Source: Acidiphilium sp. PA (GTDB lineage: Bacteria > Pseudomonadota > Alphaproteobacteria > Acetobacterales > Acetobacteraceae). From it: a stretch of 49,337 nt of DNA. The translations under genes and the position numbers were made by a program. The notes under the pieces are model-generated. The model did not search any database. It saw nothing but the letters and a program-made list of their open reading frames with translations, and was not told the origin of the DNA. Positions 18,582 to 27,507 of this stretch are shown here, piece by piece (position 1 is the first letter of the stretch; each line of letters begins with the position of its first letter). The DNA is taken from positions 1-49,337 of the forward strand of contig NZ_JAIMBY010000021.1 in assembly GCF_026191915.1 (NCBI RefSeq). Reading direction: 5' to 3'.

Positions 18582-21580
18582 TTGTCTGCTCCTAACAGCG
18601 TATCGACCATTGCGGCAAAATCTTCTTCCATCAACGCCCAGTCCCGGAATTCAGCAAAGCCCCATCGGCCGAAACCGCCCAGGTTGTTGACGCCAGGCAC
18701 CCATAGGTCGCGCGTGGTCTCCGCCTTGGCCTTGTCGGCCTCCGTGCGCAGCCCCTTCACTTCCAGAATGAGGTTGAGCGGTTCCGCTCCGCCGTCATCG
18801 AGCCGGACCAGAAAGTCCGGCACATAACGGCGCATAACCCCTCCATCGAGATAGGGGATTTCAAAGCCCATACCTTGATTCTTCGCATAGGCGATTACCC
18901 GCGGATGGCCTTCCAGCGTCAGGGCCAGCGGTTGTTCCCATGTGCTGTCCAGAACCACGTGGCTGATGTGCGATTTGGGCGGTCGCGCGCCGGTGGTCCA
19001 GCAGGGTTTGGACGTATTGAAATTGACATGGCGGGTTGAGCCTCGCGGATTATACGGGTCGAGTACCGCGAGCATCGGGCCGTCGCTCGCTCGGGTGAGC
19101 GCAATGTCGATCTTACTGGCTGCGCGCGCGAGTTGATCCTCGTACAGGATTGCGCCGATCGGGACGCCCTTGGTAACCAGATATCCTCCGTCGAGCCATA
19201 GGCGGGCGATTTTCTGGATTTGCGGAAACAGATGTTGCCGCGGCACGTTATCCTCATCGCGGAAATGATTGTAGAGAAGGTATTTCGCGAGATTGAAGCT
19301 GATTTCGGAGGGGCGGAGCCGCTCCATAATTTCGGGCGTGATGGTGACGCCCTGGCCAACAATGCCCTCCATCACCACTGACGTCGGCCCGATATCGGCC
19401 GGTGTGATTTCCAGCCTGCTGTCTTCGTTGAAACTGGCTTCAAGGCGGTCCGGTGGGAGGGCGCGCCGATAACCGCTGACGCGCGGAAATTTGATTTCCA
19501 ATGCCGCGCGATCCTTGATGGCGTGAACATGCGTGACCGGTTTGGGTTTGGTTGGCTTTGTCTCCTGCGGAGACGCCGCAAAATCGAACGGTATGCCCAT
19601 GATGTCGGCATATTCCACGTCGAACAGGCCGGTTTCCGGATTGAGATCATACGATTGGCGGCGCAGGCCACGACCGACCACCTGCTCGCAGAGCAACTGG
19701 GTACCGAAGGCGCGCACGCCGAGAATATGTGTGACCGTGTTGGTATCCCAACCTTCGGTCAGCATGGAGACGGAGACGACGCAGCGGATCTGTTCGCCCA
19801 GACGACCAACACGGCCGACCGTGTTCATCGCTTCACGCAACAGATCAGCGTCGCTGGCTTCGCCTTGGACGCTCGCGGCGCCGTCCCGCGTGGCTTTTTC
19901 GCGTTTAAACTGCGCGATCTCGGCGGCCGCAGCCGCGGCAAAGCCTTTATCGAGTGCATCGCCAGCTTCGATCTGGCGGGAATCGATCAATAGGGTACGG
20001 GGGCGCGGCAGCCTGCCGCCCTGATTGTCATAGTTGCGGAACAGTTCGAGGTGTCCCGCATGAAAGCTTGTGCGTTCGGTCTCATTACCGTCGTCACGCT
20101 CAAAGCCGGCGATCCACTCGAACACCAGTTTCGAGATGGCGGTGTTCTGGCAAACCACGATGAATACGGGCGGCACTTCGATCCCTGCGCGCTGCCATCG
20201 CTCGAATTCGCCCTCATAATGGCTGTACAGGGCATTGAGTGCGGTCTTAAGCGTGTTGGGAAGGTTGAATGGGCTGAGTTTTGCGGCTCCGGTTGTGGTT
20301 TTTGGCAGATCTTTGCCGATATGCTTCCACAAATCCCGATAGACGACGGTATCGGTCTGGACCAGATTGTCCGTGACGGGGACGCGCGGCAGCTTGACGA
20401 TGCCGCTCTCGATCGCGTCGATCAGGCTGAAATCAGAGACGACCCAGGGAAACAAATAGCCTTCCGCGTAGCCCGATCCCCGCAGGAAGAACGGCGTGGC
20501 CGAAAGATCGTAAACCGTGCGCACACCGTTTGAGAGTTTACGATCCAGCGCCTCGATACCGTTGATCCAGAGGCGGGCGGCTTCCTCATTTACGTTTGCC
20601 TCTTTCCTCTCGTCAGCGGTCAACGTGCCTTCCACATTGTCGCCGACTTTGTGGCGATAGCAATGATGCGCTTCATCGTTGATGACGTTGACGCTGGCAT
20701 AGTGAAGCAGCTTCCCACAAGCGCGCTGAAGCATCATCGTGTCGGTTTCGACGGTCTCCACCGGTTCCGGTGCGTTTCCTTGCAAAAAGCTACGGGAAAC
20801 CTTCGGCAACGCGAGCGTCTCGCGGTGTTGGAAGGCGTGATAGTTGGTGATGACGATTTCGGCGCGGCGGATGTCGGGCAGCATTTCAGGTGGAACCAAA
20901 CCGCGCGTTTCGTAGTAGTTGTTCGGGTCGCTTGGCTGCAGCACGCGGAGGCGATCCTTGATCGTAATGCCGGGCGCAATGATCAGGAAAGCGCGCGAAA
21001 AATCTTTAGAATCCTTGCGCGCGGCGTTCACCGCCTGCCAGGCAATCAACATGGCCATGACCGTGGTTTTGCCACTGCCGGTGGCCATCTTCAGGGCAAT
21101 GCGAAATAGGGCGGGGTTGGCTTCGGCATTGGCCGCGGCGATACGATTGAGAAAATCTTTCCCGACCTGGCGTTTCGGGGCCACCTCCGTCAACCAGATC
21201 ACCGTCTCGATTGCCTCGATCTGGCAGAAGAACGGCCGGGGACCGTCGAAATCTTCGCGCCGCCAATGTTGAAGAAGTGCCTGTGTCGCCGGTGAGACGC
21301 TCCACTTTGCCGGATCGGTCTGCCGGCGCCACTCATCGACGTGCCGACGGATGTCGTTGATCAGCGGGTTCTCTTCATAAACCTCCAGTCCAAGCGACCC
21401 CTGGGCAGAAGCGGCCTTTTTTCGAGTTGCCGGCACCGGTACGACAAATCGGGAGACCCGCCGCCCCGCAACAGGATCCCCACCAAGAGGCTGGCCGTGC
21501 TCATCGAGTGAATGGTGCCATTCCGGCACGCGATAAGGCGAGTTCAGGATCGGCCGTTCGTAAAAACTACTCGCCTTCAT
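18578..21580 (-). CDS. Type III-like restriction helicase-nuclease (Res; BPTD_3080-like)
   Basis: 1000 aa. SF2 helicase motifs: Walker A KMATGSGKTTVMAML (166-172), DEAH box INDEAHHCYRHK, motif III VYDLSATPFFLRGSG, and VVSVSMLTEGWDTNTVTHIL with QVVGRGLRRQ (motifs V/VI). Near the C-terminus PDFLVRLDDGG and NLILEVKGLR form the PD...ExK endonuclease of Res subunits. Length and motif layout fit the large type III restriction enzymes labelled BPTD_3080 family in databases (from memory). It is the first gene of the operon; the DUF262 gene overlaps its stop. No sizeable gap follows until 12,032, so one transcript may carry seven or more genes. Confidence 0.92.
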   Translation of the reverse strand: MKASSFYERPILNSPYRVPEWHHSLDEHGQPLGGDPVAGRRVSRFVVPVPATRKKAASAQGSLGLEVYEENPLINDIRRHVDEWRRQTDPAKWSVSPATQALLQHWRREDFDGPRPFFCQIEAIETVIWLTEVAPKRQVGKDFLNRIAAANAEANPALFRIALKMATGSGKTTVMAMLIAWQAVNAARKDSKDFSRAFLIIAPGITIKDRLRVLQPSDPNNYYETRGLVPPEMLPDIRRAEIVITNYHAFQHRETLALPKVSRSFLQGNAPEPVETVETDTMMLQRACGKLLHYASVNVINDEAHHCYRHKVGDNVEGTLTADERKEANVNEEAARLWINGIEALDRKLSNGVRTVYDLSATPFFLRGSGYAEGYLFPWVVSDFSLIDAIESGIVKLPRVPVTDNLVQTDTVVYRDLWKHIGKDLPKTTTGAAKLSPFNLPNTLKTALNALYSHYEGEFERWQRAGIEVPPVFIVVCQNTAISKLVFEWIAGFERDDGNETERTSFHAGHLELFRNYDNQGGRLPRPRTLLIDSRQIEAGDALDKGFAAAAAAEIAQFKREKATRDGAASVQGEASDADLLREAMNTVGRVGRLGEQIRCVVSVSMLTEGWDTNTVTHILGVRAFGTQLLCEQVVGRGLRRQSYDLNPETGLFDVEYADIMGIPFDFAASPQETKPTKPKPVTHVHAIKDRAALEIKFPRVSGYRRALPPDRLEASFNEDSRLEITPADIGPTSVVMEGIVGQGVTITPEIMERLRPSEISFNLAKYLLYNHFRDEDNVPRQHLFPQIQKIARLWLDGGYLVTKGVPIGAILYEDQLARAASKIDIALTRASDGPMLAVLDPYNPRGSTRHVNFNTSKPCWTTGARPPKSHISHVVLDSTWEQPLALTLEGHPRVIAYAKNQGMGFEIPYLDGGVMRRYVPDFLVRLDDGGAEPLNLILEVKGLRTEADKAKAETTRDLWVPGVNNLGGFGRWGFAEFRDWALMEEDFAAMVDTLLGADK

Positions 21581-22604
21581 AGCCTCCCTTTCGCACGCTC
21601 ATTTTGGATTTGGAGGGCTTGCGTGCGTGTTAACAACGATATCATACTGGGAAGGATAAAAATTTTCGAGTGGGTCCTTTCTCGTCACGGTCACGAATTC
21701 GAGATTTCAGCGATGCCCGATCGCCATTCAGCATGACCGCGCGGTTCGCTTCACATCTGTTGCCCTTATAACAGCGGAGCCAGCACGATGCGAACGCGTG
21801 ATATCCTGAGATATAGGCGTTCTAGCGGAGCGCGGATGGGGATCTCAGGCAGACAGGAACTCTGAAGACGATGAGATGCCAGACAAGCGCACCAACTTCG
21901 GCAACATAGGCGCGGTGCCAGAGACGTCCCTCGATACTCGGCACGGGCCCGGGTCGATCGACAAATGCGAGCCGCTCATCCGCCGCCTTGCATGCCGATC
22001 GCCAGTTTTAGAGCAGACTGCCCAATATCCGGTGACGCTTCGCCACCACGGATACCCGGCCGCCCTCCGCTTCGACCTCCGCCAGCAACGCGGCCTTCTC
22101 GGACTCCGATCACATCCGCCGCCGCTCGACCCGCGCAACGATCTCTCCCTCAACCAGCCGCCTCCTTATAAGTCTTCTGTAACGGGCTGATAGATGTCAA
22201 GTCTCTCGCTTAGCGCGGCACCTCCGCCGGTGCCTTGCTTCTTTGTGCAGTCGCCACGTGGCCGCTGCTCAATGGGGTCTAATGAGGACCGGCCGGTCGA
22301 TCTCCAATAAGCGCAGTCTTCGATTGATGCTACTGGGCTCACAGCGGCCTGACCCGATCCATCGTCCCGGCGAAGGGACCTGCCACGGACGAGAGGTATC
22401 AGCCGCGCTCGAACTCGATATCTCCTACCGTGGCGAGACGAACTTGATCGGCAGAAATAACGGTGACTGCGATTCCGGTGCGCATCGCATAAACTTGTAT
22501 GCCAGCCCATGCGCCGGAATCCCCCAACGGACTCTTTTGTCAGATAATATCTACTAGAAACGCATAGCAGCGATTCCGTTCATACGGCCTAATTTAACTT
22601 TCAT
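21581..22604. other. About 1-kb gene-free scar
   Basis: Upstream of the res gene there is no intact gene. The middle carries a dead IS66 tnpA (separate entry). The 22,200-22,600 part has only short overlapping frames without recognisable protein, and 21,600-21,900 should contain the promoter of the res operon; no clear boxes were found. Confidence 0.55.
21930..22154 (-). pseudogene. IS66-family TnpA (OrfA), decayed
   Basis: The complement of 22154 downward reads VEGEIVARVERRRM-stop-SESEKAALLAEVEAEGG, RVSVVAKRHRI, GSLL-stop-NWRSACKAADERLAF. This is the TnpA pattern RRRWS..EKA.L..E....G..VS.VA.RHGIS.SLLY.WR of IS66 elements. The expected Trp and Tyr codons are both stops (TGA at 22112-22110 and TAA at 22010-22008). 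No TnpB/TnpC remains nearby. Confidence 0.75.
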
Positions 22605-23663
22605 TTAATCACCATCGTGAAATTCATTATGACATTTCTTAATAAAAAGGCATGCATCCGATACCGCCTTTATTAATTCATCAACTGTATTAACACCCCG
22701 ATAGAAGCTATAAAATGTACCTTTATCTTCAACATCTAGATATTTAAAATTATCTGCACAATATGTTTCCTTAACACGCTGCGACGTATCGCTCCGATTT
22801 CGGATATAGTATTGGACTCGAAACCTATGAGCCGAGTTCATTTTTTCGGGATGAGGCGGCGATAATACATTTATTTTGTGGTCAAGGTCTTTGTAAGGCT
22901 TAATACATGTAGTGTTTCCAAAACCGTCTTTGGTCCAATCGTCCGGAAAGATTTGAACGTCTAAGTTTTCGAATATTTTCTTTGCTATTGGGGTAACCAT
23001 GTGATAGATCGAGTCATAATAAGCTTCAAGAAGATCAGAGACTTGCTTCACTTTGCCAAGATTATCGGACAAATACTGAAAGTCCGCCTCAGTAAGCGTG
23101 TTATGTTTCATTGGTTCGAGTATCCTTTCTAACGAAGTTAAGAAATCAGCAAACAAAACATGCCATTTATTATGGCTTGTTATGGAAGATAAAAAGAGTT
23201 TTAAGCTCGCAATGAAAAGGTTTGTTGGTATCCACTTCCAGTTGGGGATCTTAGGATCGTATGGCGCGAGGATTACAAAGTGAATACGTTTTTCCGCTCC
23301 GGCATAATCCCGAGCCCTACGCTCGTATTCTCCGAATGGATTATTTGCGTGATGAAGTATTTTATTTTCAATTACGAGAGCCCAGTCTTTGCTCTCCAGA
23401 AAAATGTCAATGTGCCCTCGTTCGCGAATCGGAGCACCGATAAGAATAGGATCAAGACCGTTAAGATCACAGCATGAAAGAAATTCTTTCAATATAGAAT
23501 CTCCGAAGTGATGCTGCTCGGCTGGGTTCAAATAGAACGCCAATATGTCTGACATTGGGTTTTCATAGTACCCACGCATACCTACATCAAAAAACGTCTT
23601 TTCGACATGTATTTTGGTTATCTTAGACGTCTTTTCAATAAACGACTTTAGCTCATCATCCAT
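22605..23663 (-). CDS. PD-(D/E)XK superfamily nuclease (PDDEXK_4-like)
   Basis: 352 aa. The N-terminus has ENPMSDILAFYLNPAEQHHF followed by GHIDIFLES (Asp86) and WALVIENKILH (Glu99, Lys101), the typical D-(12)-ExK core of PDDEXK_4-type proteins, with a preceding conserved acidic helix. The C-terminal 200 residues are unrecognised. The ATG overlaps the end of the WYL regulator gene by 8 nt, making it the last gene of a four-gene operon. It is strikingly AT-rich compared with the AAA and WYL genes ahead of it, which suggests that the effector was swapped in separately. Likely a DNA-cutting effector. Confidence 0.8.
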   Translation of the reverse strand: MDDELKSFIEKTSKITKIHVEKTFFDVGMRGYYENPMSDILAFYLNPAEQHHFGDSILKEFLSCCDLNGLDPILIGAPIRERGHIDIFLESKDWALVIENKILHHANNPFGEYERRARDYAGAEKRIHFVILAPYDPKIPNWKWIPTNLFIASLKLFLSSITSHNKWHVLFADFLTSLERILEPMKHNTLTEADFQYLSDNLGKVKQVSDLLEAYYDSIYHMVTPIAKKIFENLDVQIFPDDWTKDGFGNTTCIKPYKDLDHKINVLSPPHPEKMNSAHRFRVQYYIRNRSDTSQRVKETYCADNFKYLDVEDKGTFYSFYRGVNTVDELIKAVSDACLFIKKCHNEFHDGD

Positions 23664-24681
23664 TCTGTAAACTCCTCGTTGTTGTTGTGTCTTTGTCCAA
23701 TATGGTCGCTGTTACCGAATCTCCCCACGTGTAAAGATGCCAATCTAACTCACGCATCCCCCCGCAACGAAACCGCACAATGAGAGATCCATTGGTTTGT
23801 GGCTCCATCATTTGCGATGGGTGAAAAATCCATGCTCCCGCATCCTCCGCCGCTTCGGGGGTAAAATGGAGCACCACATCTTGCGGCGGTTCCTGGAATA
23901 CCCCGAACGACTGAGCTGCATAGGCCGCCAAGTCGAATGGTTGCCGCGTGAACACTTCGCTTGAGACCCTCAGGTCGCTGATCCGGTCGATCCGCCATAG
24001 CCGCATTGCCTCCGCGCCAGGGATGTGCGCGATCAGATAGGCGCGACGTCCGTACAGGATTGCATAGGGGCAAAGCGTCCGCACAGTGGCGCGCGTCGCC
24101 TCGGCGGGGCGGTATTTCAAGCGGAGCATATTCGATGCCAAAATCGCCTTCCGCAGTTCGCTCAACAAAGACCGATCCAGCTTTAGCCGAGGCCCAGGGC
24201 TTGCTGCGCTGCCTTCCGCCTGCATCAGCAGCTCAACATCCGGCTCGGATCGTGTGAGCGCAGCCGGTGTCATCATCGCCCGCAGAGTCGCCGCGGCATC
24301 CTTCAAGTCGGACGCACGTGCGTCGTCGCCCCTGACGGATAACTCGCGTGCCAGCGTTTCCAGGGTTGCGATTGCGCCAGGCTGCGCCGGCAGTGCCGGA
24401 AGGGTTTCGCGAGGTAGACGCCAGCGCCGCACCCGATCTTCGCCATCGGTGAACGACAAGTGAGGAAAAATCTCCTCGATCCGGTCACGTAACCGTTCAA
24501 TCGTCCGACGGCCAACTTCGAGATGCTCTGCCATCTCGTCGAGCGATAAACCCACTCGCGATCCCGAGAGCAGAACAGCAAGCCTCACCAGTCTCGTCGC
24601 CGGTTCATAACGCACAGAAGCAGACTGAACCGCACGACCGGTTCGAGCAACGTCGATATTCCTCCGGATCATGCGGCTCAC
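23656..24681 (-). CDS. WYL-domain transcriptional regulator
   Basis: 341 aa from a GTG (24681), 7 nt after the AAA gene stop; an ATG at 24672 is an alternative. The N-terminus holds a winged helix (ATRLVRLAVLLSGSRVGLSL, DEMAEHLEVGRRTIERLRDR). A WYL domain follows (LRLKYRPAE, CPYAILYGRRAYLIAHIPG, LWRIDRISDLRV) and then a WCX-type C-terminus with VVLHFTPEAAEDAGAW. WYL proteins of this layout (BrxR/CapW) repress phage-defence operons and are thought to sense nucleic acid or nucleotide signals. Its place inside the operon implies autoregulation of the small protein-AAA-WYL-nuclease unit. Confidence 0.88.
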   Translation of the reverse strand: MSRMIRRNIDVARTGRAVQSASVRYEPATRLVRLAVLLSGSRVGLSLDEMAEHLEVGRRTIERLRDRIEEIFPHLSFTDGEDRVRRWRLPRETLPALPAQPGAIATLETLARELSVRGDDARASDLKDAAATLRAMMTPAALTRSEPDVELLMQAEGSAASPGPRLKLDRSLLSELRKAILASNMLRLKYRPAEATRATVRTLCPYAILYGRRAYLIAHIPGAEAMRLWRIDRISDLRVSSEVFTRQPFDLAAYAAQSFGVFQEPPQDVVLHFTPEAAEDAGAWIFHPSQMMEPQTNGSLIVRFRCGGMRELDWHLYTWGDSVTATILDKDTTTTRSLQNG

Positions 24682-24688
24682 GATGTTG

Positions 24689-26824
24689 TTATCGCCTTAC
24701 CCCGAACCCGATCGGGCGCGCGCTACCTTCGCGGCCCTCGACCTCCGCAGTGAACAGATCAAGAATGGCGTCTGCGTCCTCGGCCAAACCGAGCACGGCA
24801 ATCCGCCGGGCCACCCTGCTAAAATCGGCCGGCGTCAGTCGGTCGAGCCGGACCAGCCCCGCCGGCGGCTCGCCGGAGAAGGTTCGACGATACAGCGTTG
24901 TGGCCTGATCCGCCCGAAGCGGATGAAAATTCAGCCGCACCAGAAACCGCCGCAGACTTGCCTTATCCAAAAGGTCCGGCAAATTCGTTGTGCATACGAA
25001 GGGTAACGGATGGCTCTCCATCCAAGTCAGCATCTCGTTCACCTGGCTCACCTCCCACGATTGGTGCGCACTGGACCGATCCATCAGCAGCGAATCTGCT
25101 TCATCGAAAATCAGGAACGCATTGGTCGCCCGCGCCTCGGCAAACGCCGCCGCAATCTTCGCCTCGGTCTGGCCGACGTATGGCCCAAACAGATCCGATC
25201 CCCGCTTCTGCAATACGTTCATCCCCATCCGCCGCGCCAGATGCCTGGCGAACGCGCTCTTACCGGTCCCGGGCGGGCCGGACAGCAGCAGCGAAATTGT
25301 GCGCGACGCATCCGGCCGTGCCAGTCGCGCCGCGATCGCCGCCAGATCACCGTCGGCATGGCTCAACGCCGGATCATAAAGCGTCTCCACCTCGGCTTCG
25401 GGTGCTGCGACCGAACCATGCCCCATCGCCCGCGCCATCCCGGACGCCACCAGTGCGACGGTTTCCCCATCGCCCCCCACCAATCGCGTTGCGCGCAGTG
25501 CGGTTCGTGCAATTGAGGGAGCGGATGGGATCAGCCGCGCGAGTTTGTGTGCGGTCGGCGCATCGAGCGTTACATCTTCCGCTACCGCGAGTTCCTGCCA
25601 CAGCTCCGCCCGTCGATCCTGCGGCGGCAACCGCACCTCGATGCACAGGCTCATCCGCCGCAACACGGCGGAGGAAAACGCATCGAGATCGTTCGCTGCC
25701 CAGATCATCGGTACTTTCGAGGTCTCGAGTAGCCGGTGTACGAATATTTTCGGGTCCGGTTCGCGGTCGCTCGTGCGCGGACGGAATAGATCCTCCGCCT
25801 CATCGAATAGATACAACGTCTCGTTATTCACGCCGATCCGTTGCGCGAGCAACAAGTCCGACAGGCGCTCACCGCGCGAGGGCTCTCGGCCCCTGTCGCT
25901 GCGCTCACCAATCACGTGAAGTTTCAACCCAAGCTCCGCCGCCAGACTTGCGGCACATTCGGTTTTACCCGTACCCGGAGGGCCATACAGCAGGATATGG
26001 ATGCCCTGTTCGCGGCCCGAGGCGACCGACACGCGCAAGATCTGTCGTGCGATTTCGATTTCCGCGCCGAGATGCCGGAAGGCAACCCAAGGGAGTTTCG
26101 CCGGAACAGGTGCGCCCAACAACTCGGTCCGCACATCGGCATCCCCCACCGAGCAGGCCTCGATCAGTGCGACCAACCGCGTGCTGATCTGGATATAGCC
26201 TTCATTGTCCACCATGATCGCCCCGGAGGCTAACAACGGTGCGTCGGCACGGAACCGCGCGTTAATCGTGGCTGCTTCACCCCCGATCAGCAGGGCAAAC
26301 AGATCAGGATAGCGCCGCAGCGTCGTCGCCCGGCCGCGTGCCGAAGCCAGGCCGTCGAATAGCCGCTCAAAGCGGTTGTCCAGCCGGTACAGCACGATCA
26401 GGCGGAACAAGGCGGCATCCACACTCTGCAAGCCGAGCGCTGCCGCAACCGCATCAAACCCCGCATCACGAGAGTCTGGCGCCGCAGCTGCCACGTCGTC
26501 CCCGTCTCGGGGTCGCTGGTGCAATGCCTGGTCGAACGCAGCCCATCGGACCTTGCCAATCGGCCGGTTCTTGCCTCGCCGGTCGCCCCGTTCCTGATCG
26601 TTCGCCGTGAACAGCCCGTCATGCAATCCAAGTTTTTGGCGGTTGCGTGCCAGCCATCCCACAAGCACTTGCGCTTCGTCCGACGCGGGTTCGACGGCCC
26701 TGAGAATGTTGCGTGCATAAACGAGAAGGCCATGGGCATCGATGCCGCCTGTGGCAGCATCCGCTATCTTTCCTGTCTCGGCCAATAGTTGCCAATGTGG
26801 CATGTCGTTGAATCCCAAGCTCAC
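24689..26824 (-). CDS. Twin AAA+ ATPase
   Basis: 711 aa. Two AAA+ modules: Walker A GPPGTGKT (281-288) with Walker B LYLFDEAEDLF (337-347), and Walker A GPPGTGKS (516-523) with LIFDEADSLL (571-580). Arginine-finger-like LRR motifs follow each (DAFSSAVLRRMS; DKASLRRFLVR). The N-terminal 230 residues are an unrecognised helical region. The layout resembles Cdc48/FtsH-like unfoldases but without a known substrate domain. The GTG start overlaps the stop of the small upstream gene (GTGA), and the WYL regulator follows 7 nt after the stop. It probably senses or remodels a target and controls the downstream nuclease. Confidence 0.85.
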   Translation of the reverse strand: MSLGFNDMPHWQLLAETGKIADAATGGIDAHGLLVYARNILRAVEPASDEAQVLVGWLARNRQKLGLHDGLFTANDQERGDRRGKNRPIGKVRWAAFDQALHQRPRDGDDVAAAAPDSRDAGFDAVAAALGLQSVDAALFRLIVLYRLDNRFERLFDGLASARGRATTLRRYPDLFALLIGGEAATINARFRADAPLLASGAIMVDNEGYIQISTRLVALIEACSVGDADVRTELLGAPVPAKLPWVAFRHLGAEIEIARQILRVSVASGREQGIHILLYGPPGTGKTECAASLAAELGLKLHVIGERSDRGREPSRGERLSDLLLAQRIGVNNETLYLFDEAEDLFRPRTSDREPDPKIFVHRLLETSKVPMIWAANDLDAFSSAVLRRMSLCIEVRLPPQDRRAELWQELAVAEDVTLDAPTAHKLARLIPSAPSIARTALRATRLVGGDGETVALVASGMARAMGHGSVAAPEAEVETLYDPALSHADGDLAAIAARLARPDASRTISLLLSGPPGTGKSAFARHLARRMGMNVLQKRGSDLFGPYVGQTEAKIAAAFAEARATNAFLIFDEADSLLMDRSSAHQSWEVSQVNEMLTWMESHPLPFVCTTNLPDLLDKASLRRFLVRLNFHPLRADQATTLYRRTFSGEPPAGLVRLDRLTPADFSRVARRIAVLGLAEDADAILDLFTAEVEGREGSARPIGFGVRR

Positions 26825-27138
26825 CGCGCAACCCTCCCGGCCCGTGCGACCGGAATCGCGGTAGCACTGCGCAACGCAGCCCCCTTTATTACTCGGGGGG
26901 TTGACGCCGTCGGCGCTATATCGACCTCGGTAATGATCGTGTCAGTTGGCATGATCCGCGCCGACGCAGCATAATCGCCCGAGTCGAGGTGAACCGGCAC
27001 ATAGGCGAGATTGAAGCCACCCGGCGCCGACGCCACAGTGCGAAATATAGTGGGCGCGACGGAGGACACGGAGCAACCAAGCATGGCGTAAGCCTCCGGT
27101 GAAAATTGGATCAGAAAAGGGGCATAGGATTTGAACAT
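26821..27138 (-). CDS. Small unknown protein, first gene of AAA/WYL operon
   Basis: 105 aa, not recognised. It begins MFKSYAPFLIQFSPEAYAML and contains a mid-section NLAYVPVHLDSGDYA that looks beta-rich, then a basic tail ending ARAGRVAR. The ATG at 27138 follows a clear ribosome binding site (GGAGCAGGAGA about 6 nt upstream), and the stop overlaps the AAA ATPase GTG. The coupling supports a real gene. It may be a trigger, chaperone target or inhibitor for the ATPase; nothing in the sequence decides this. Confidence 0.65.
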   Translation of the reverse strand: MFKSYAPFLIQFSPEAYAMLGCSVSSVAPTIFRTVASAPGGFNLAYVPVHLDSGDYAASARIMPTDTIITEVDIAPTASTPRVIKGAALRSATAIPVARAGRVAR

Positions 27139-27229
27139 CGTCTTCTCCTGCTCCCGTGCTGCGGACAGAGAAATCCTGTCACGGCAATCAGCCGGGTTTC
27201 CTTCTGGATCAACGATGCGGCGGGCTAAT

Positions 27230-27277
27230 TTCTCATGAGAATTTTTATAGCATGCTTATACGTCAGATATGGACGTA
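27230..27277. promoter_or_regulatory. Candidate operator/promoter region of the AAA/WYL operon
   Basis: Two symmetric sites lie about 90-140 bp upstream of the operon start: the perfect palindrome TTCTCATGAGAA (27230-27241) and an inverted repeat TACGTC-7-GACGTA (27259-27277), in an AT-rich stretch with TATA-like runs between them. WYL regulators bind such inverted repeats, so autoregulation is plausible. Not assigned to exact -35/-10 boxes. Confidence 0.4.
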
Positions 27278-27507
27278 CATAAATTCTTTCCGAGCCGACC
27301 AGCCAAAGCAGTAAATTCGGACAATTAACTGATACTGGCATGACATAGGGCGTAGGATAGGTGGTTGGCAATGTCATAGTCAGCCGTCTGTAGGTACCGC
27401 CAAACGGCAGCTTTGCGCTTCATGTCGGCCATTCCGGAGATACATGCCGGCCTCAAACAGCGGACATTGCGATGAGCATCTGCGCCGCCGCTTGTTGTTG
27501 GCGAAGA

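Noticed and set aside
22243-22557. 104-codon plus-strand frame
   Set aside because: It shows no recognisable protein and sits in a scar with a dead IS66 gene; I could not support it as a gene.
24898-26187. 429-codon plus-strand frame
   Set aside because: It is opposite the twin AAA ATPase and has a Pro/Arg/Ser-rich product typical of antisense reading of GC-rich genes.
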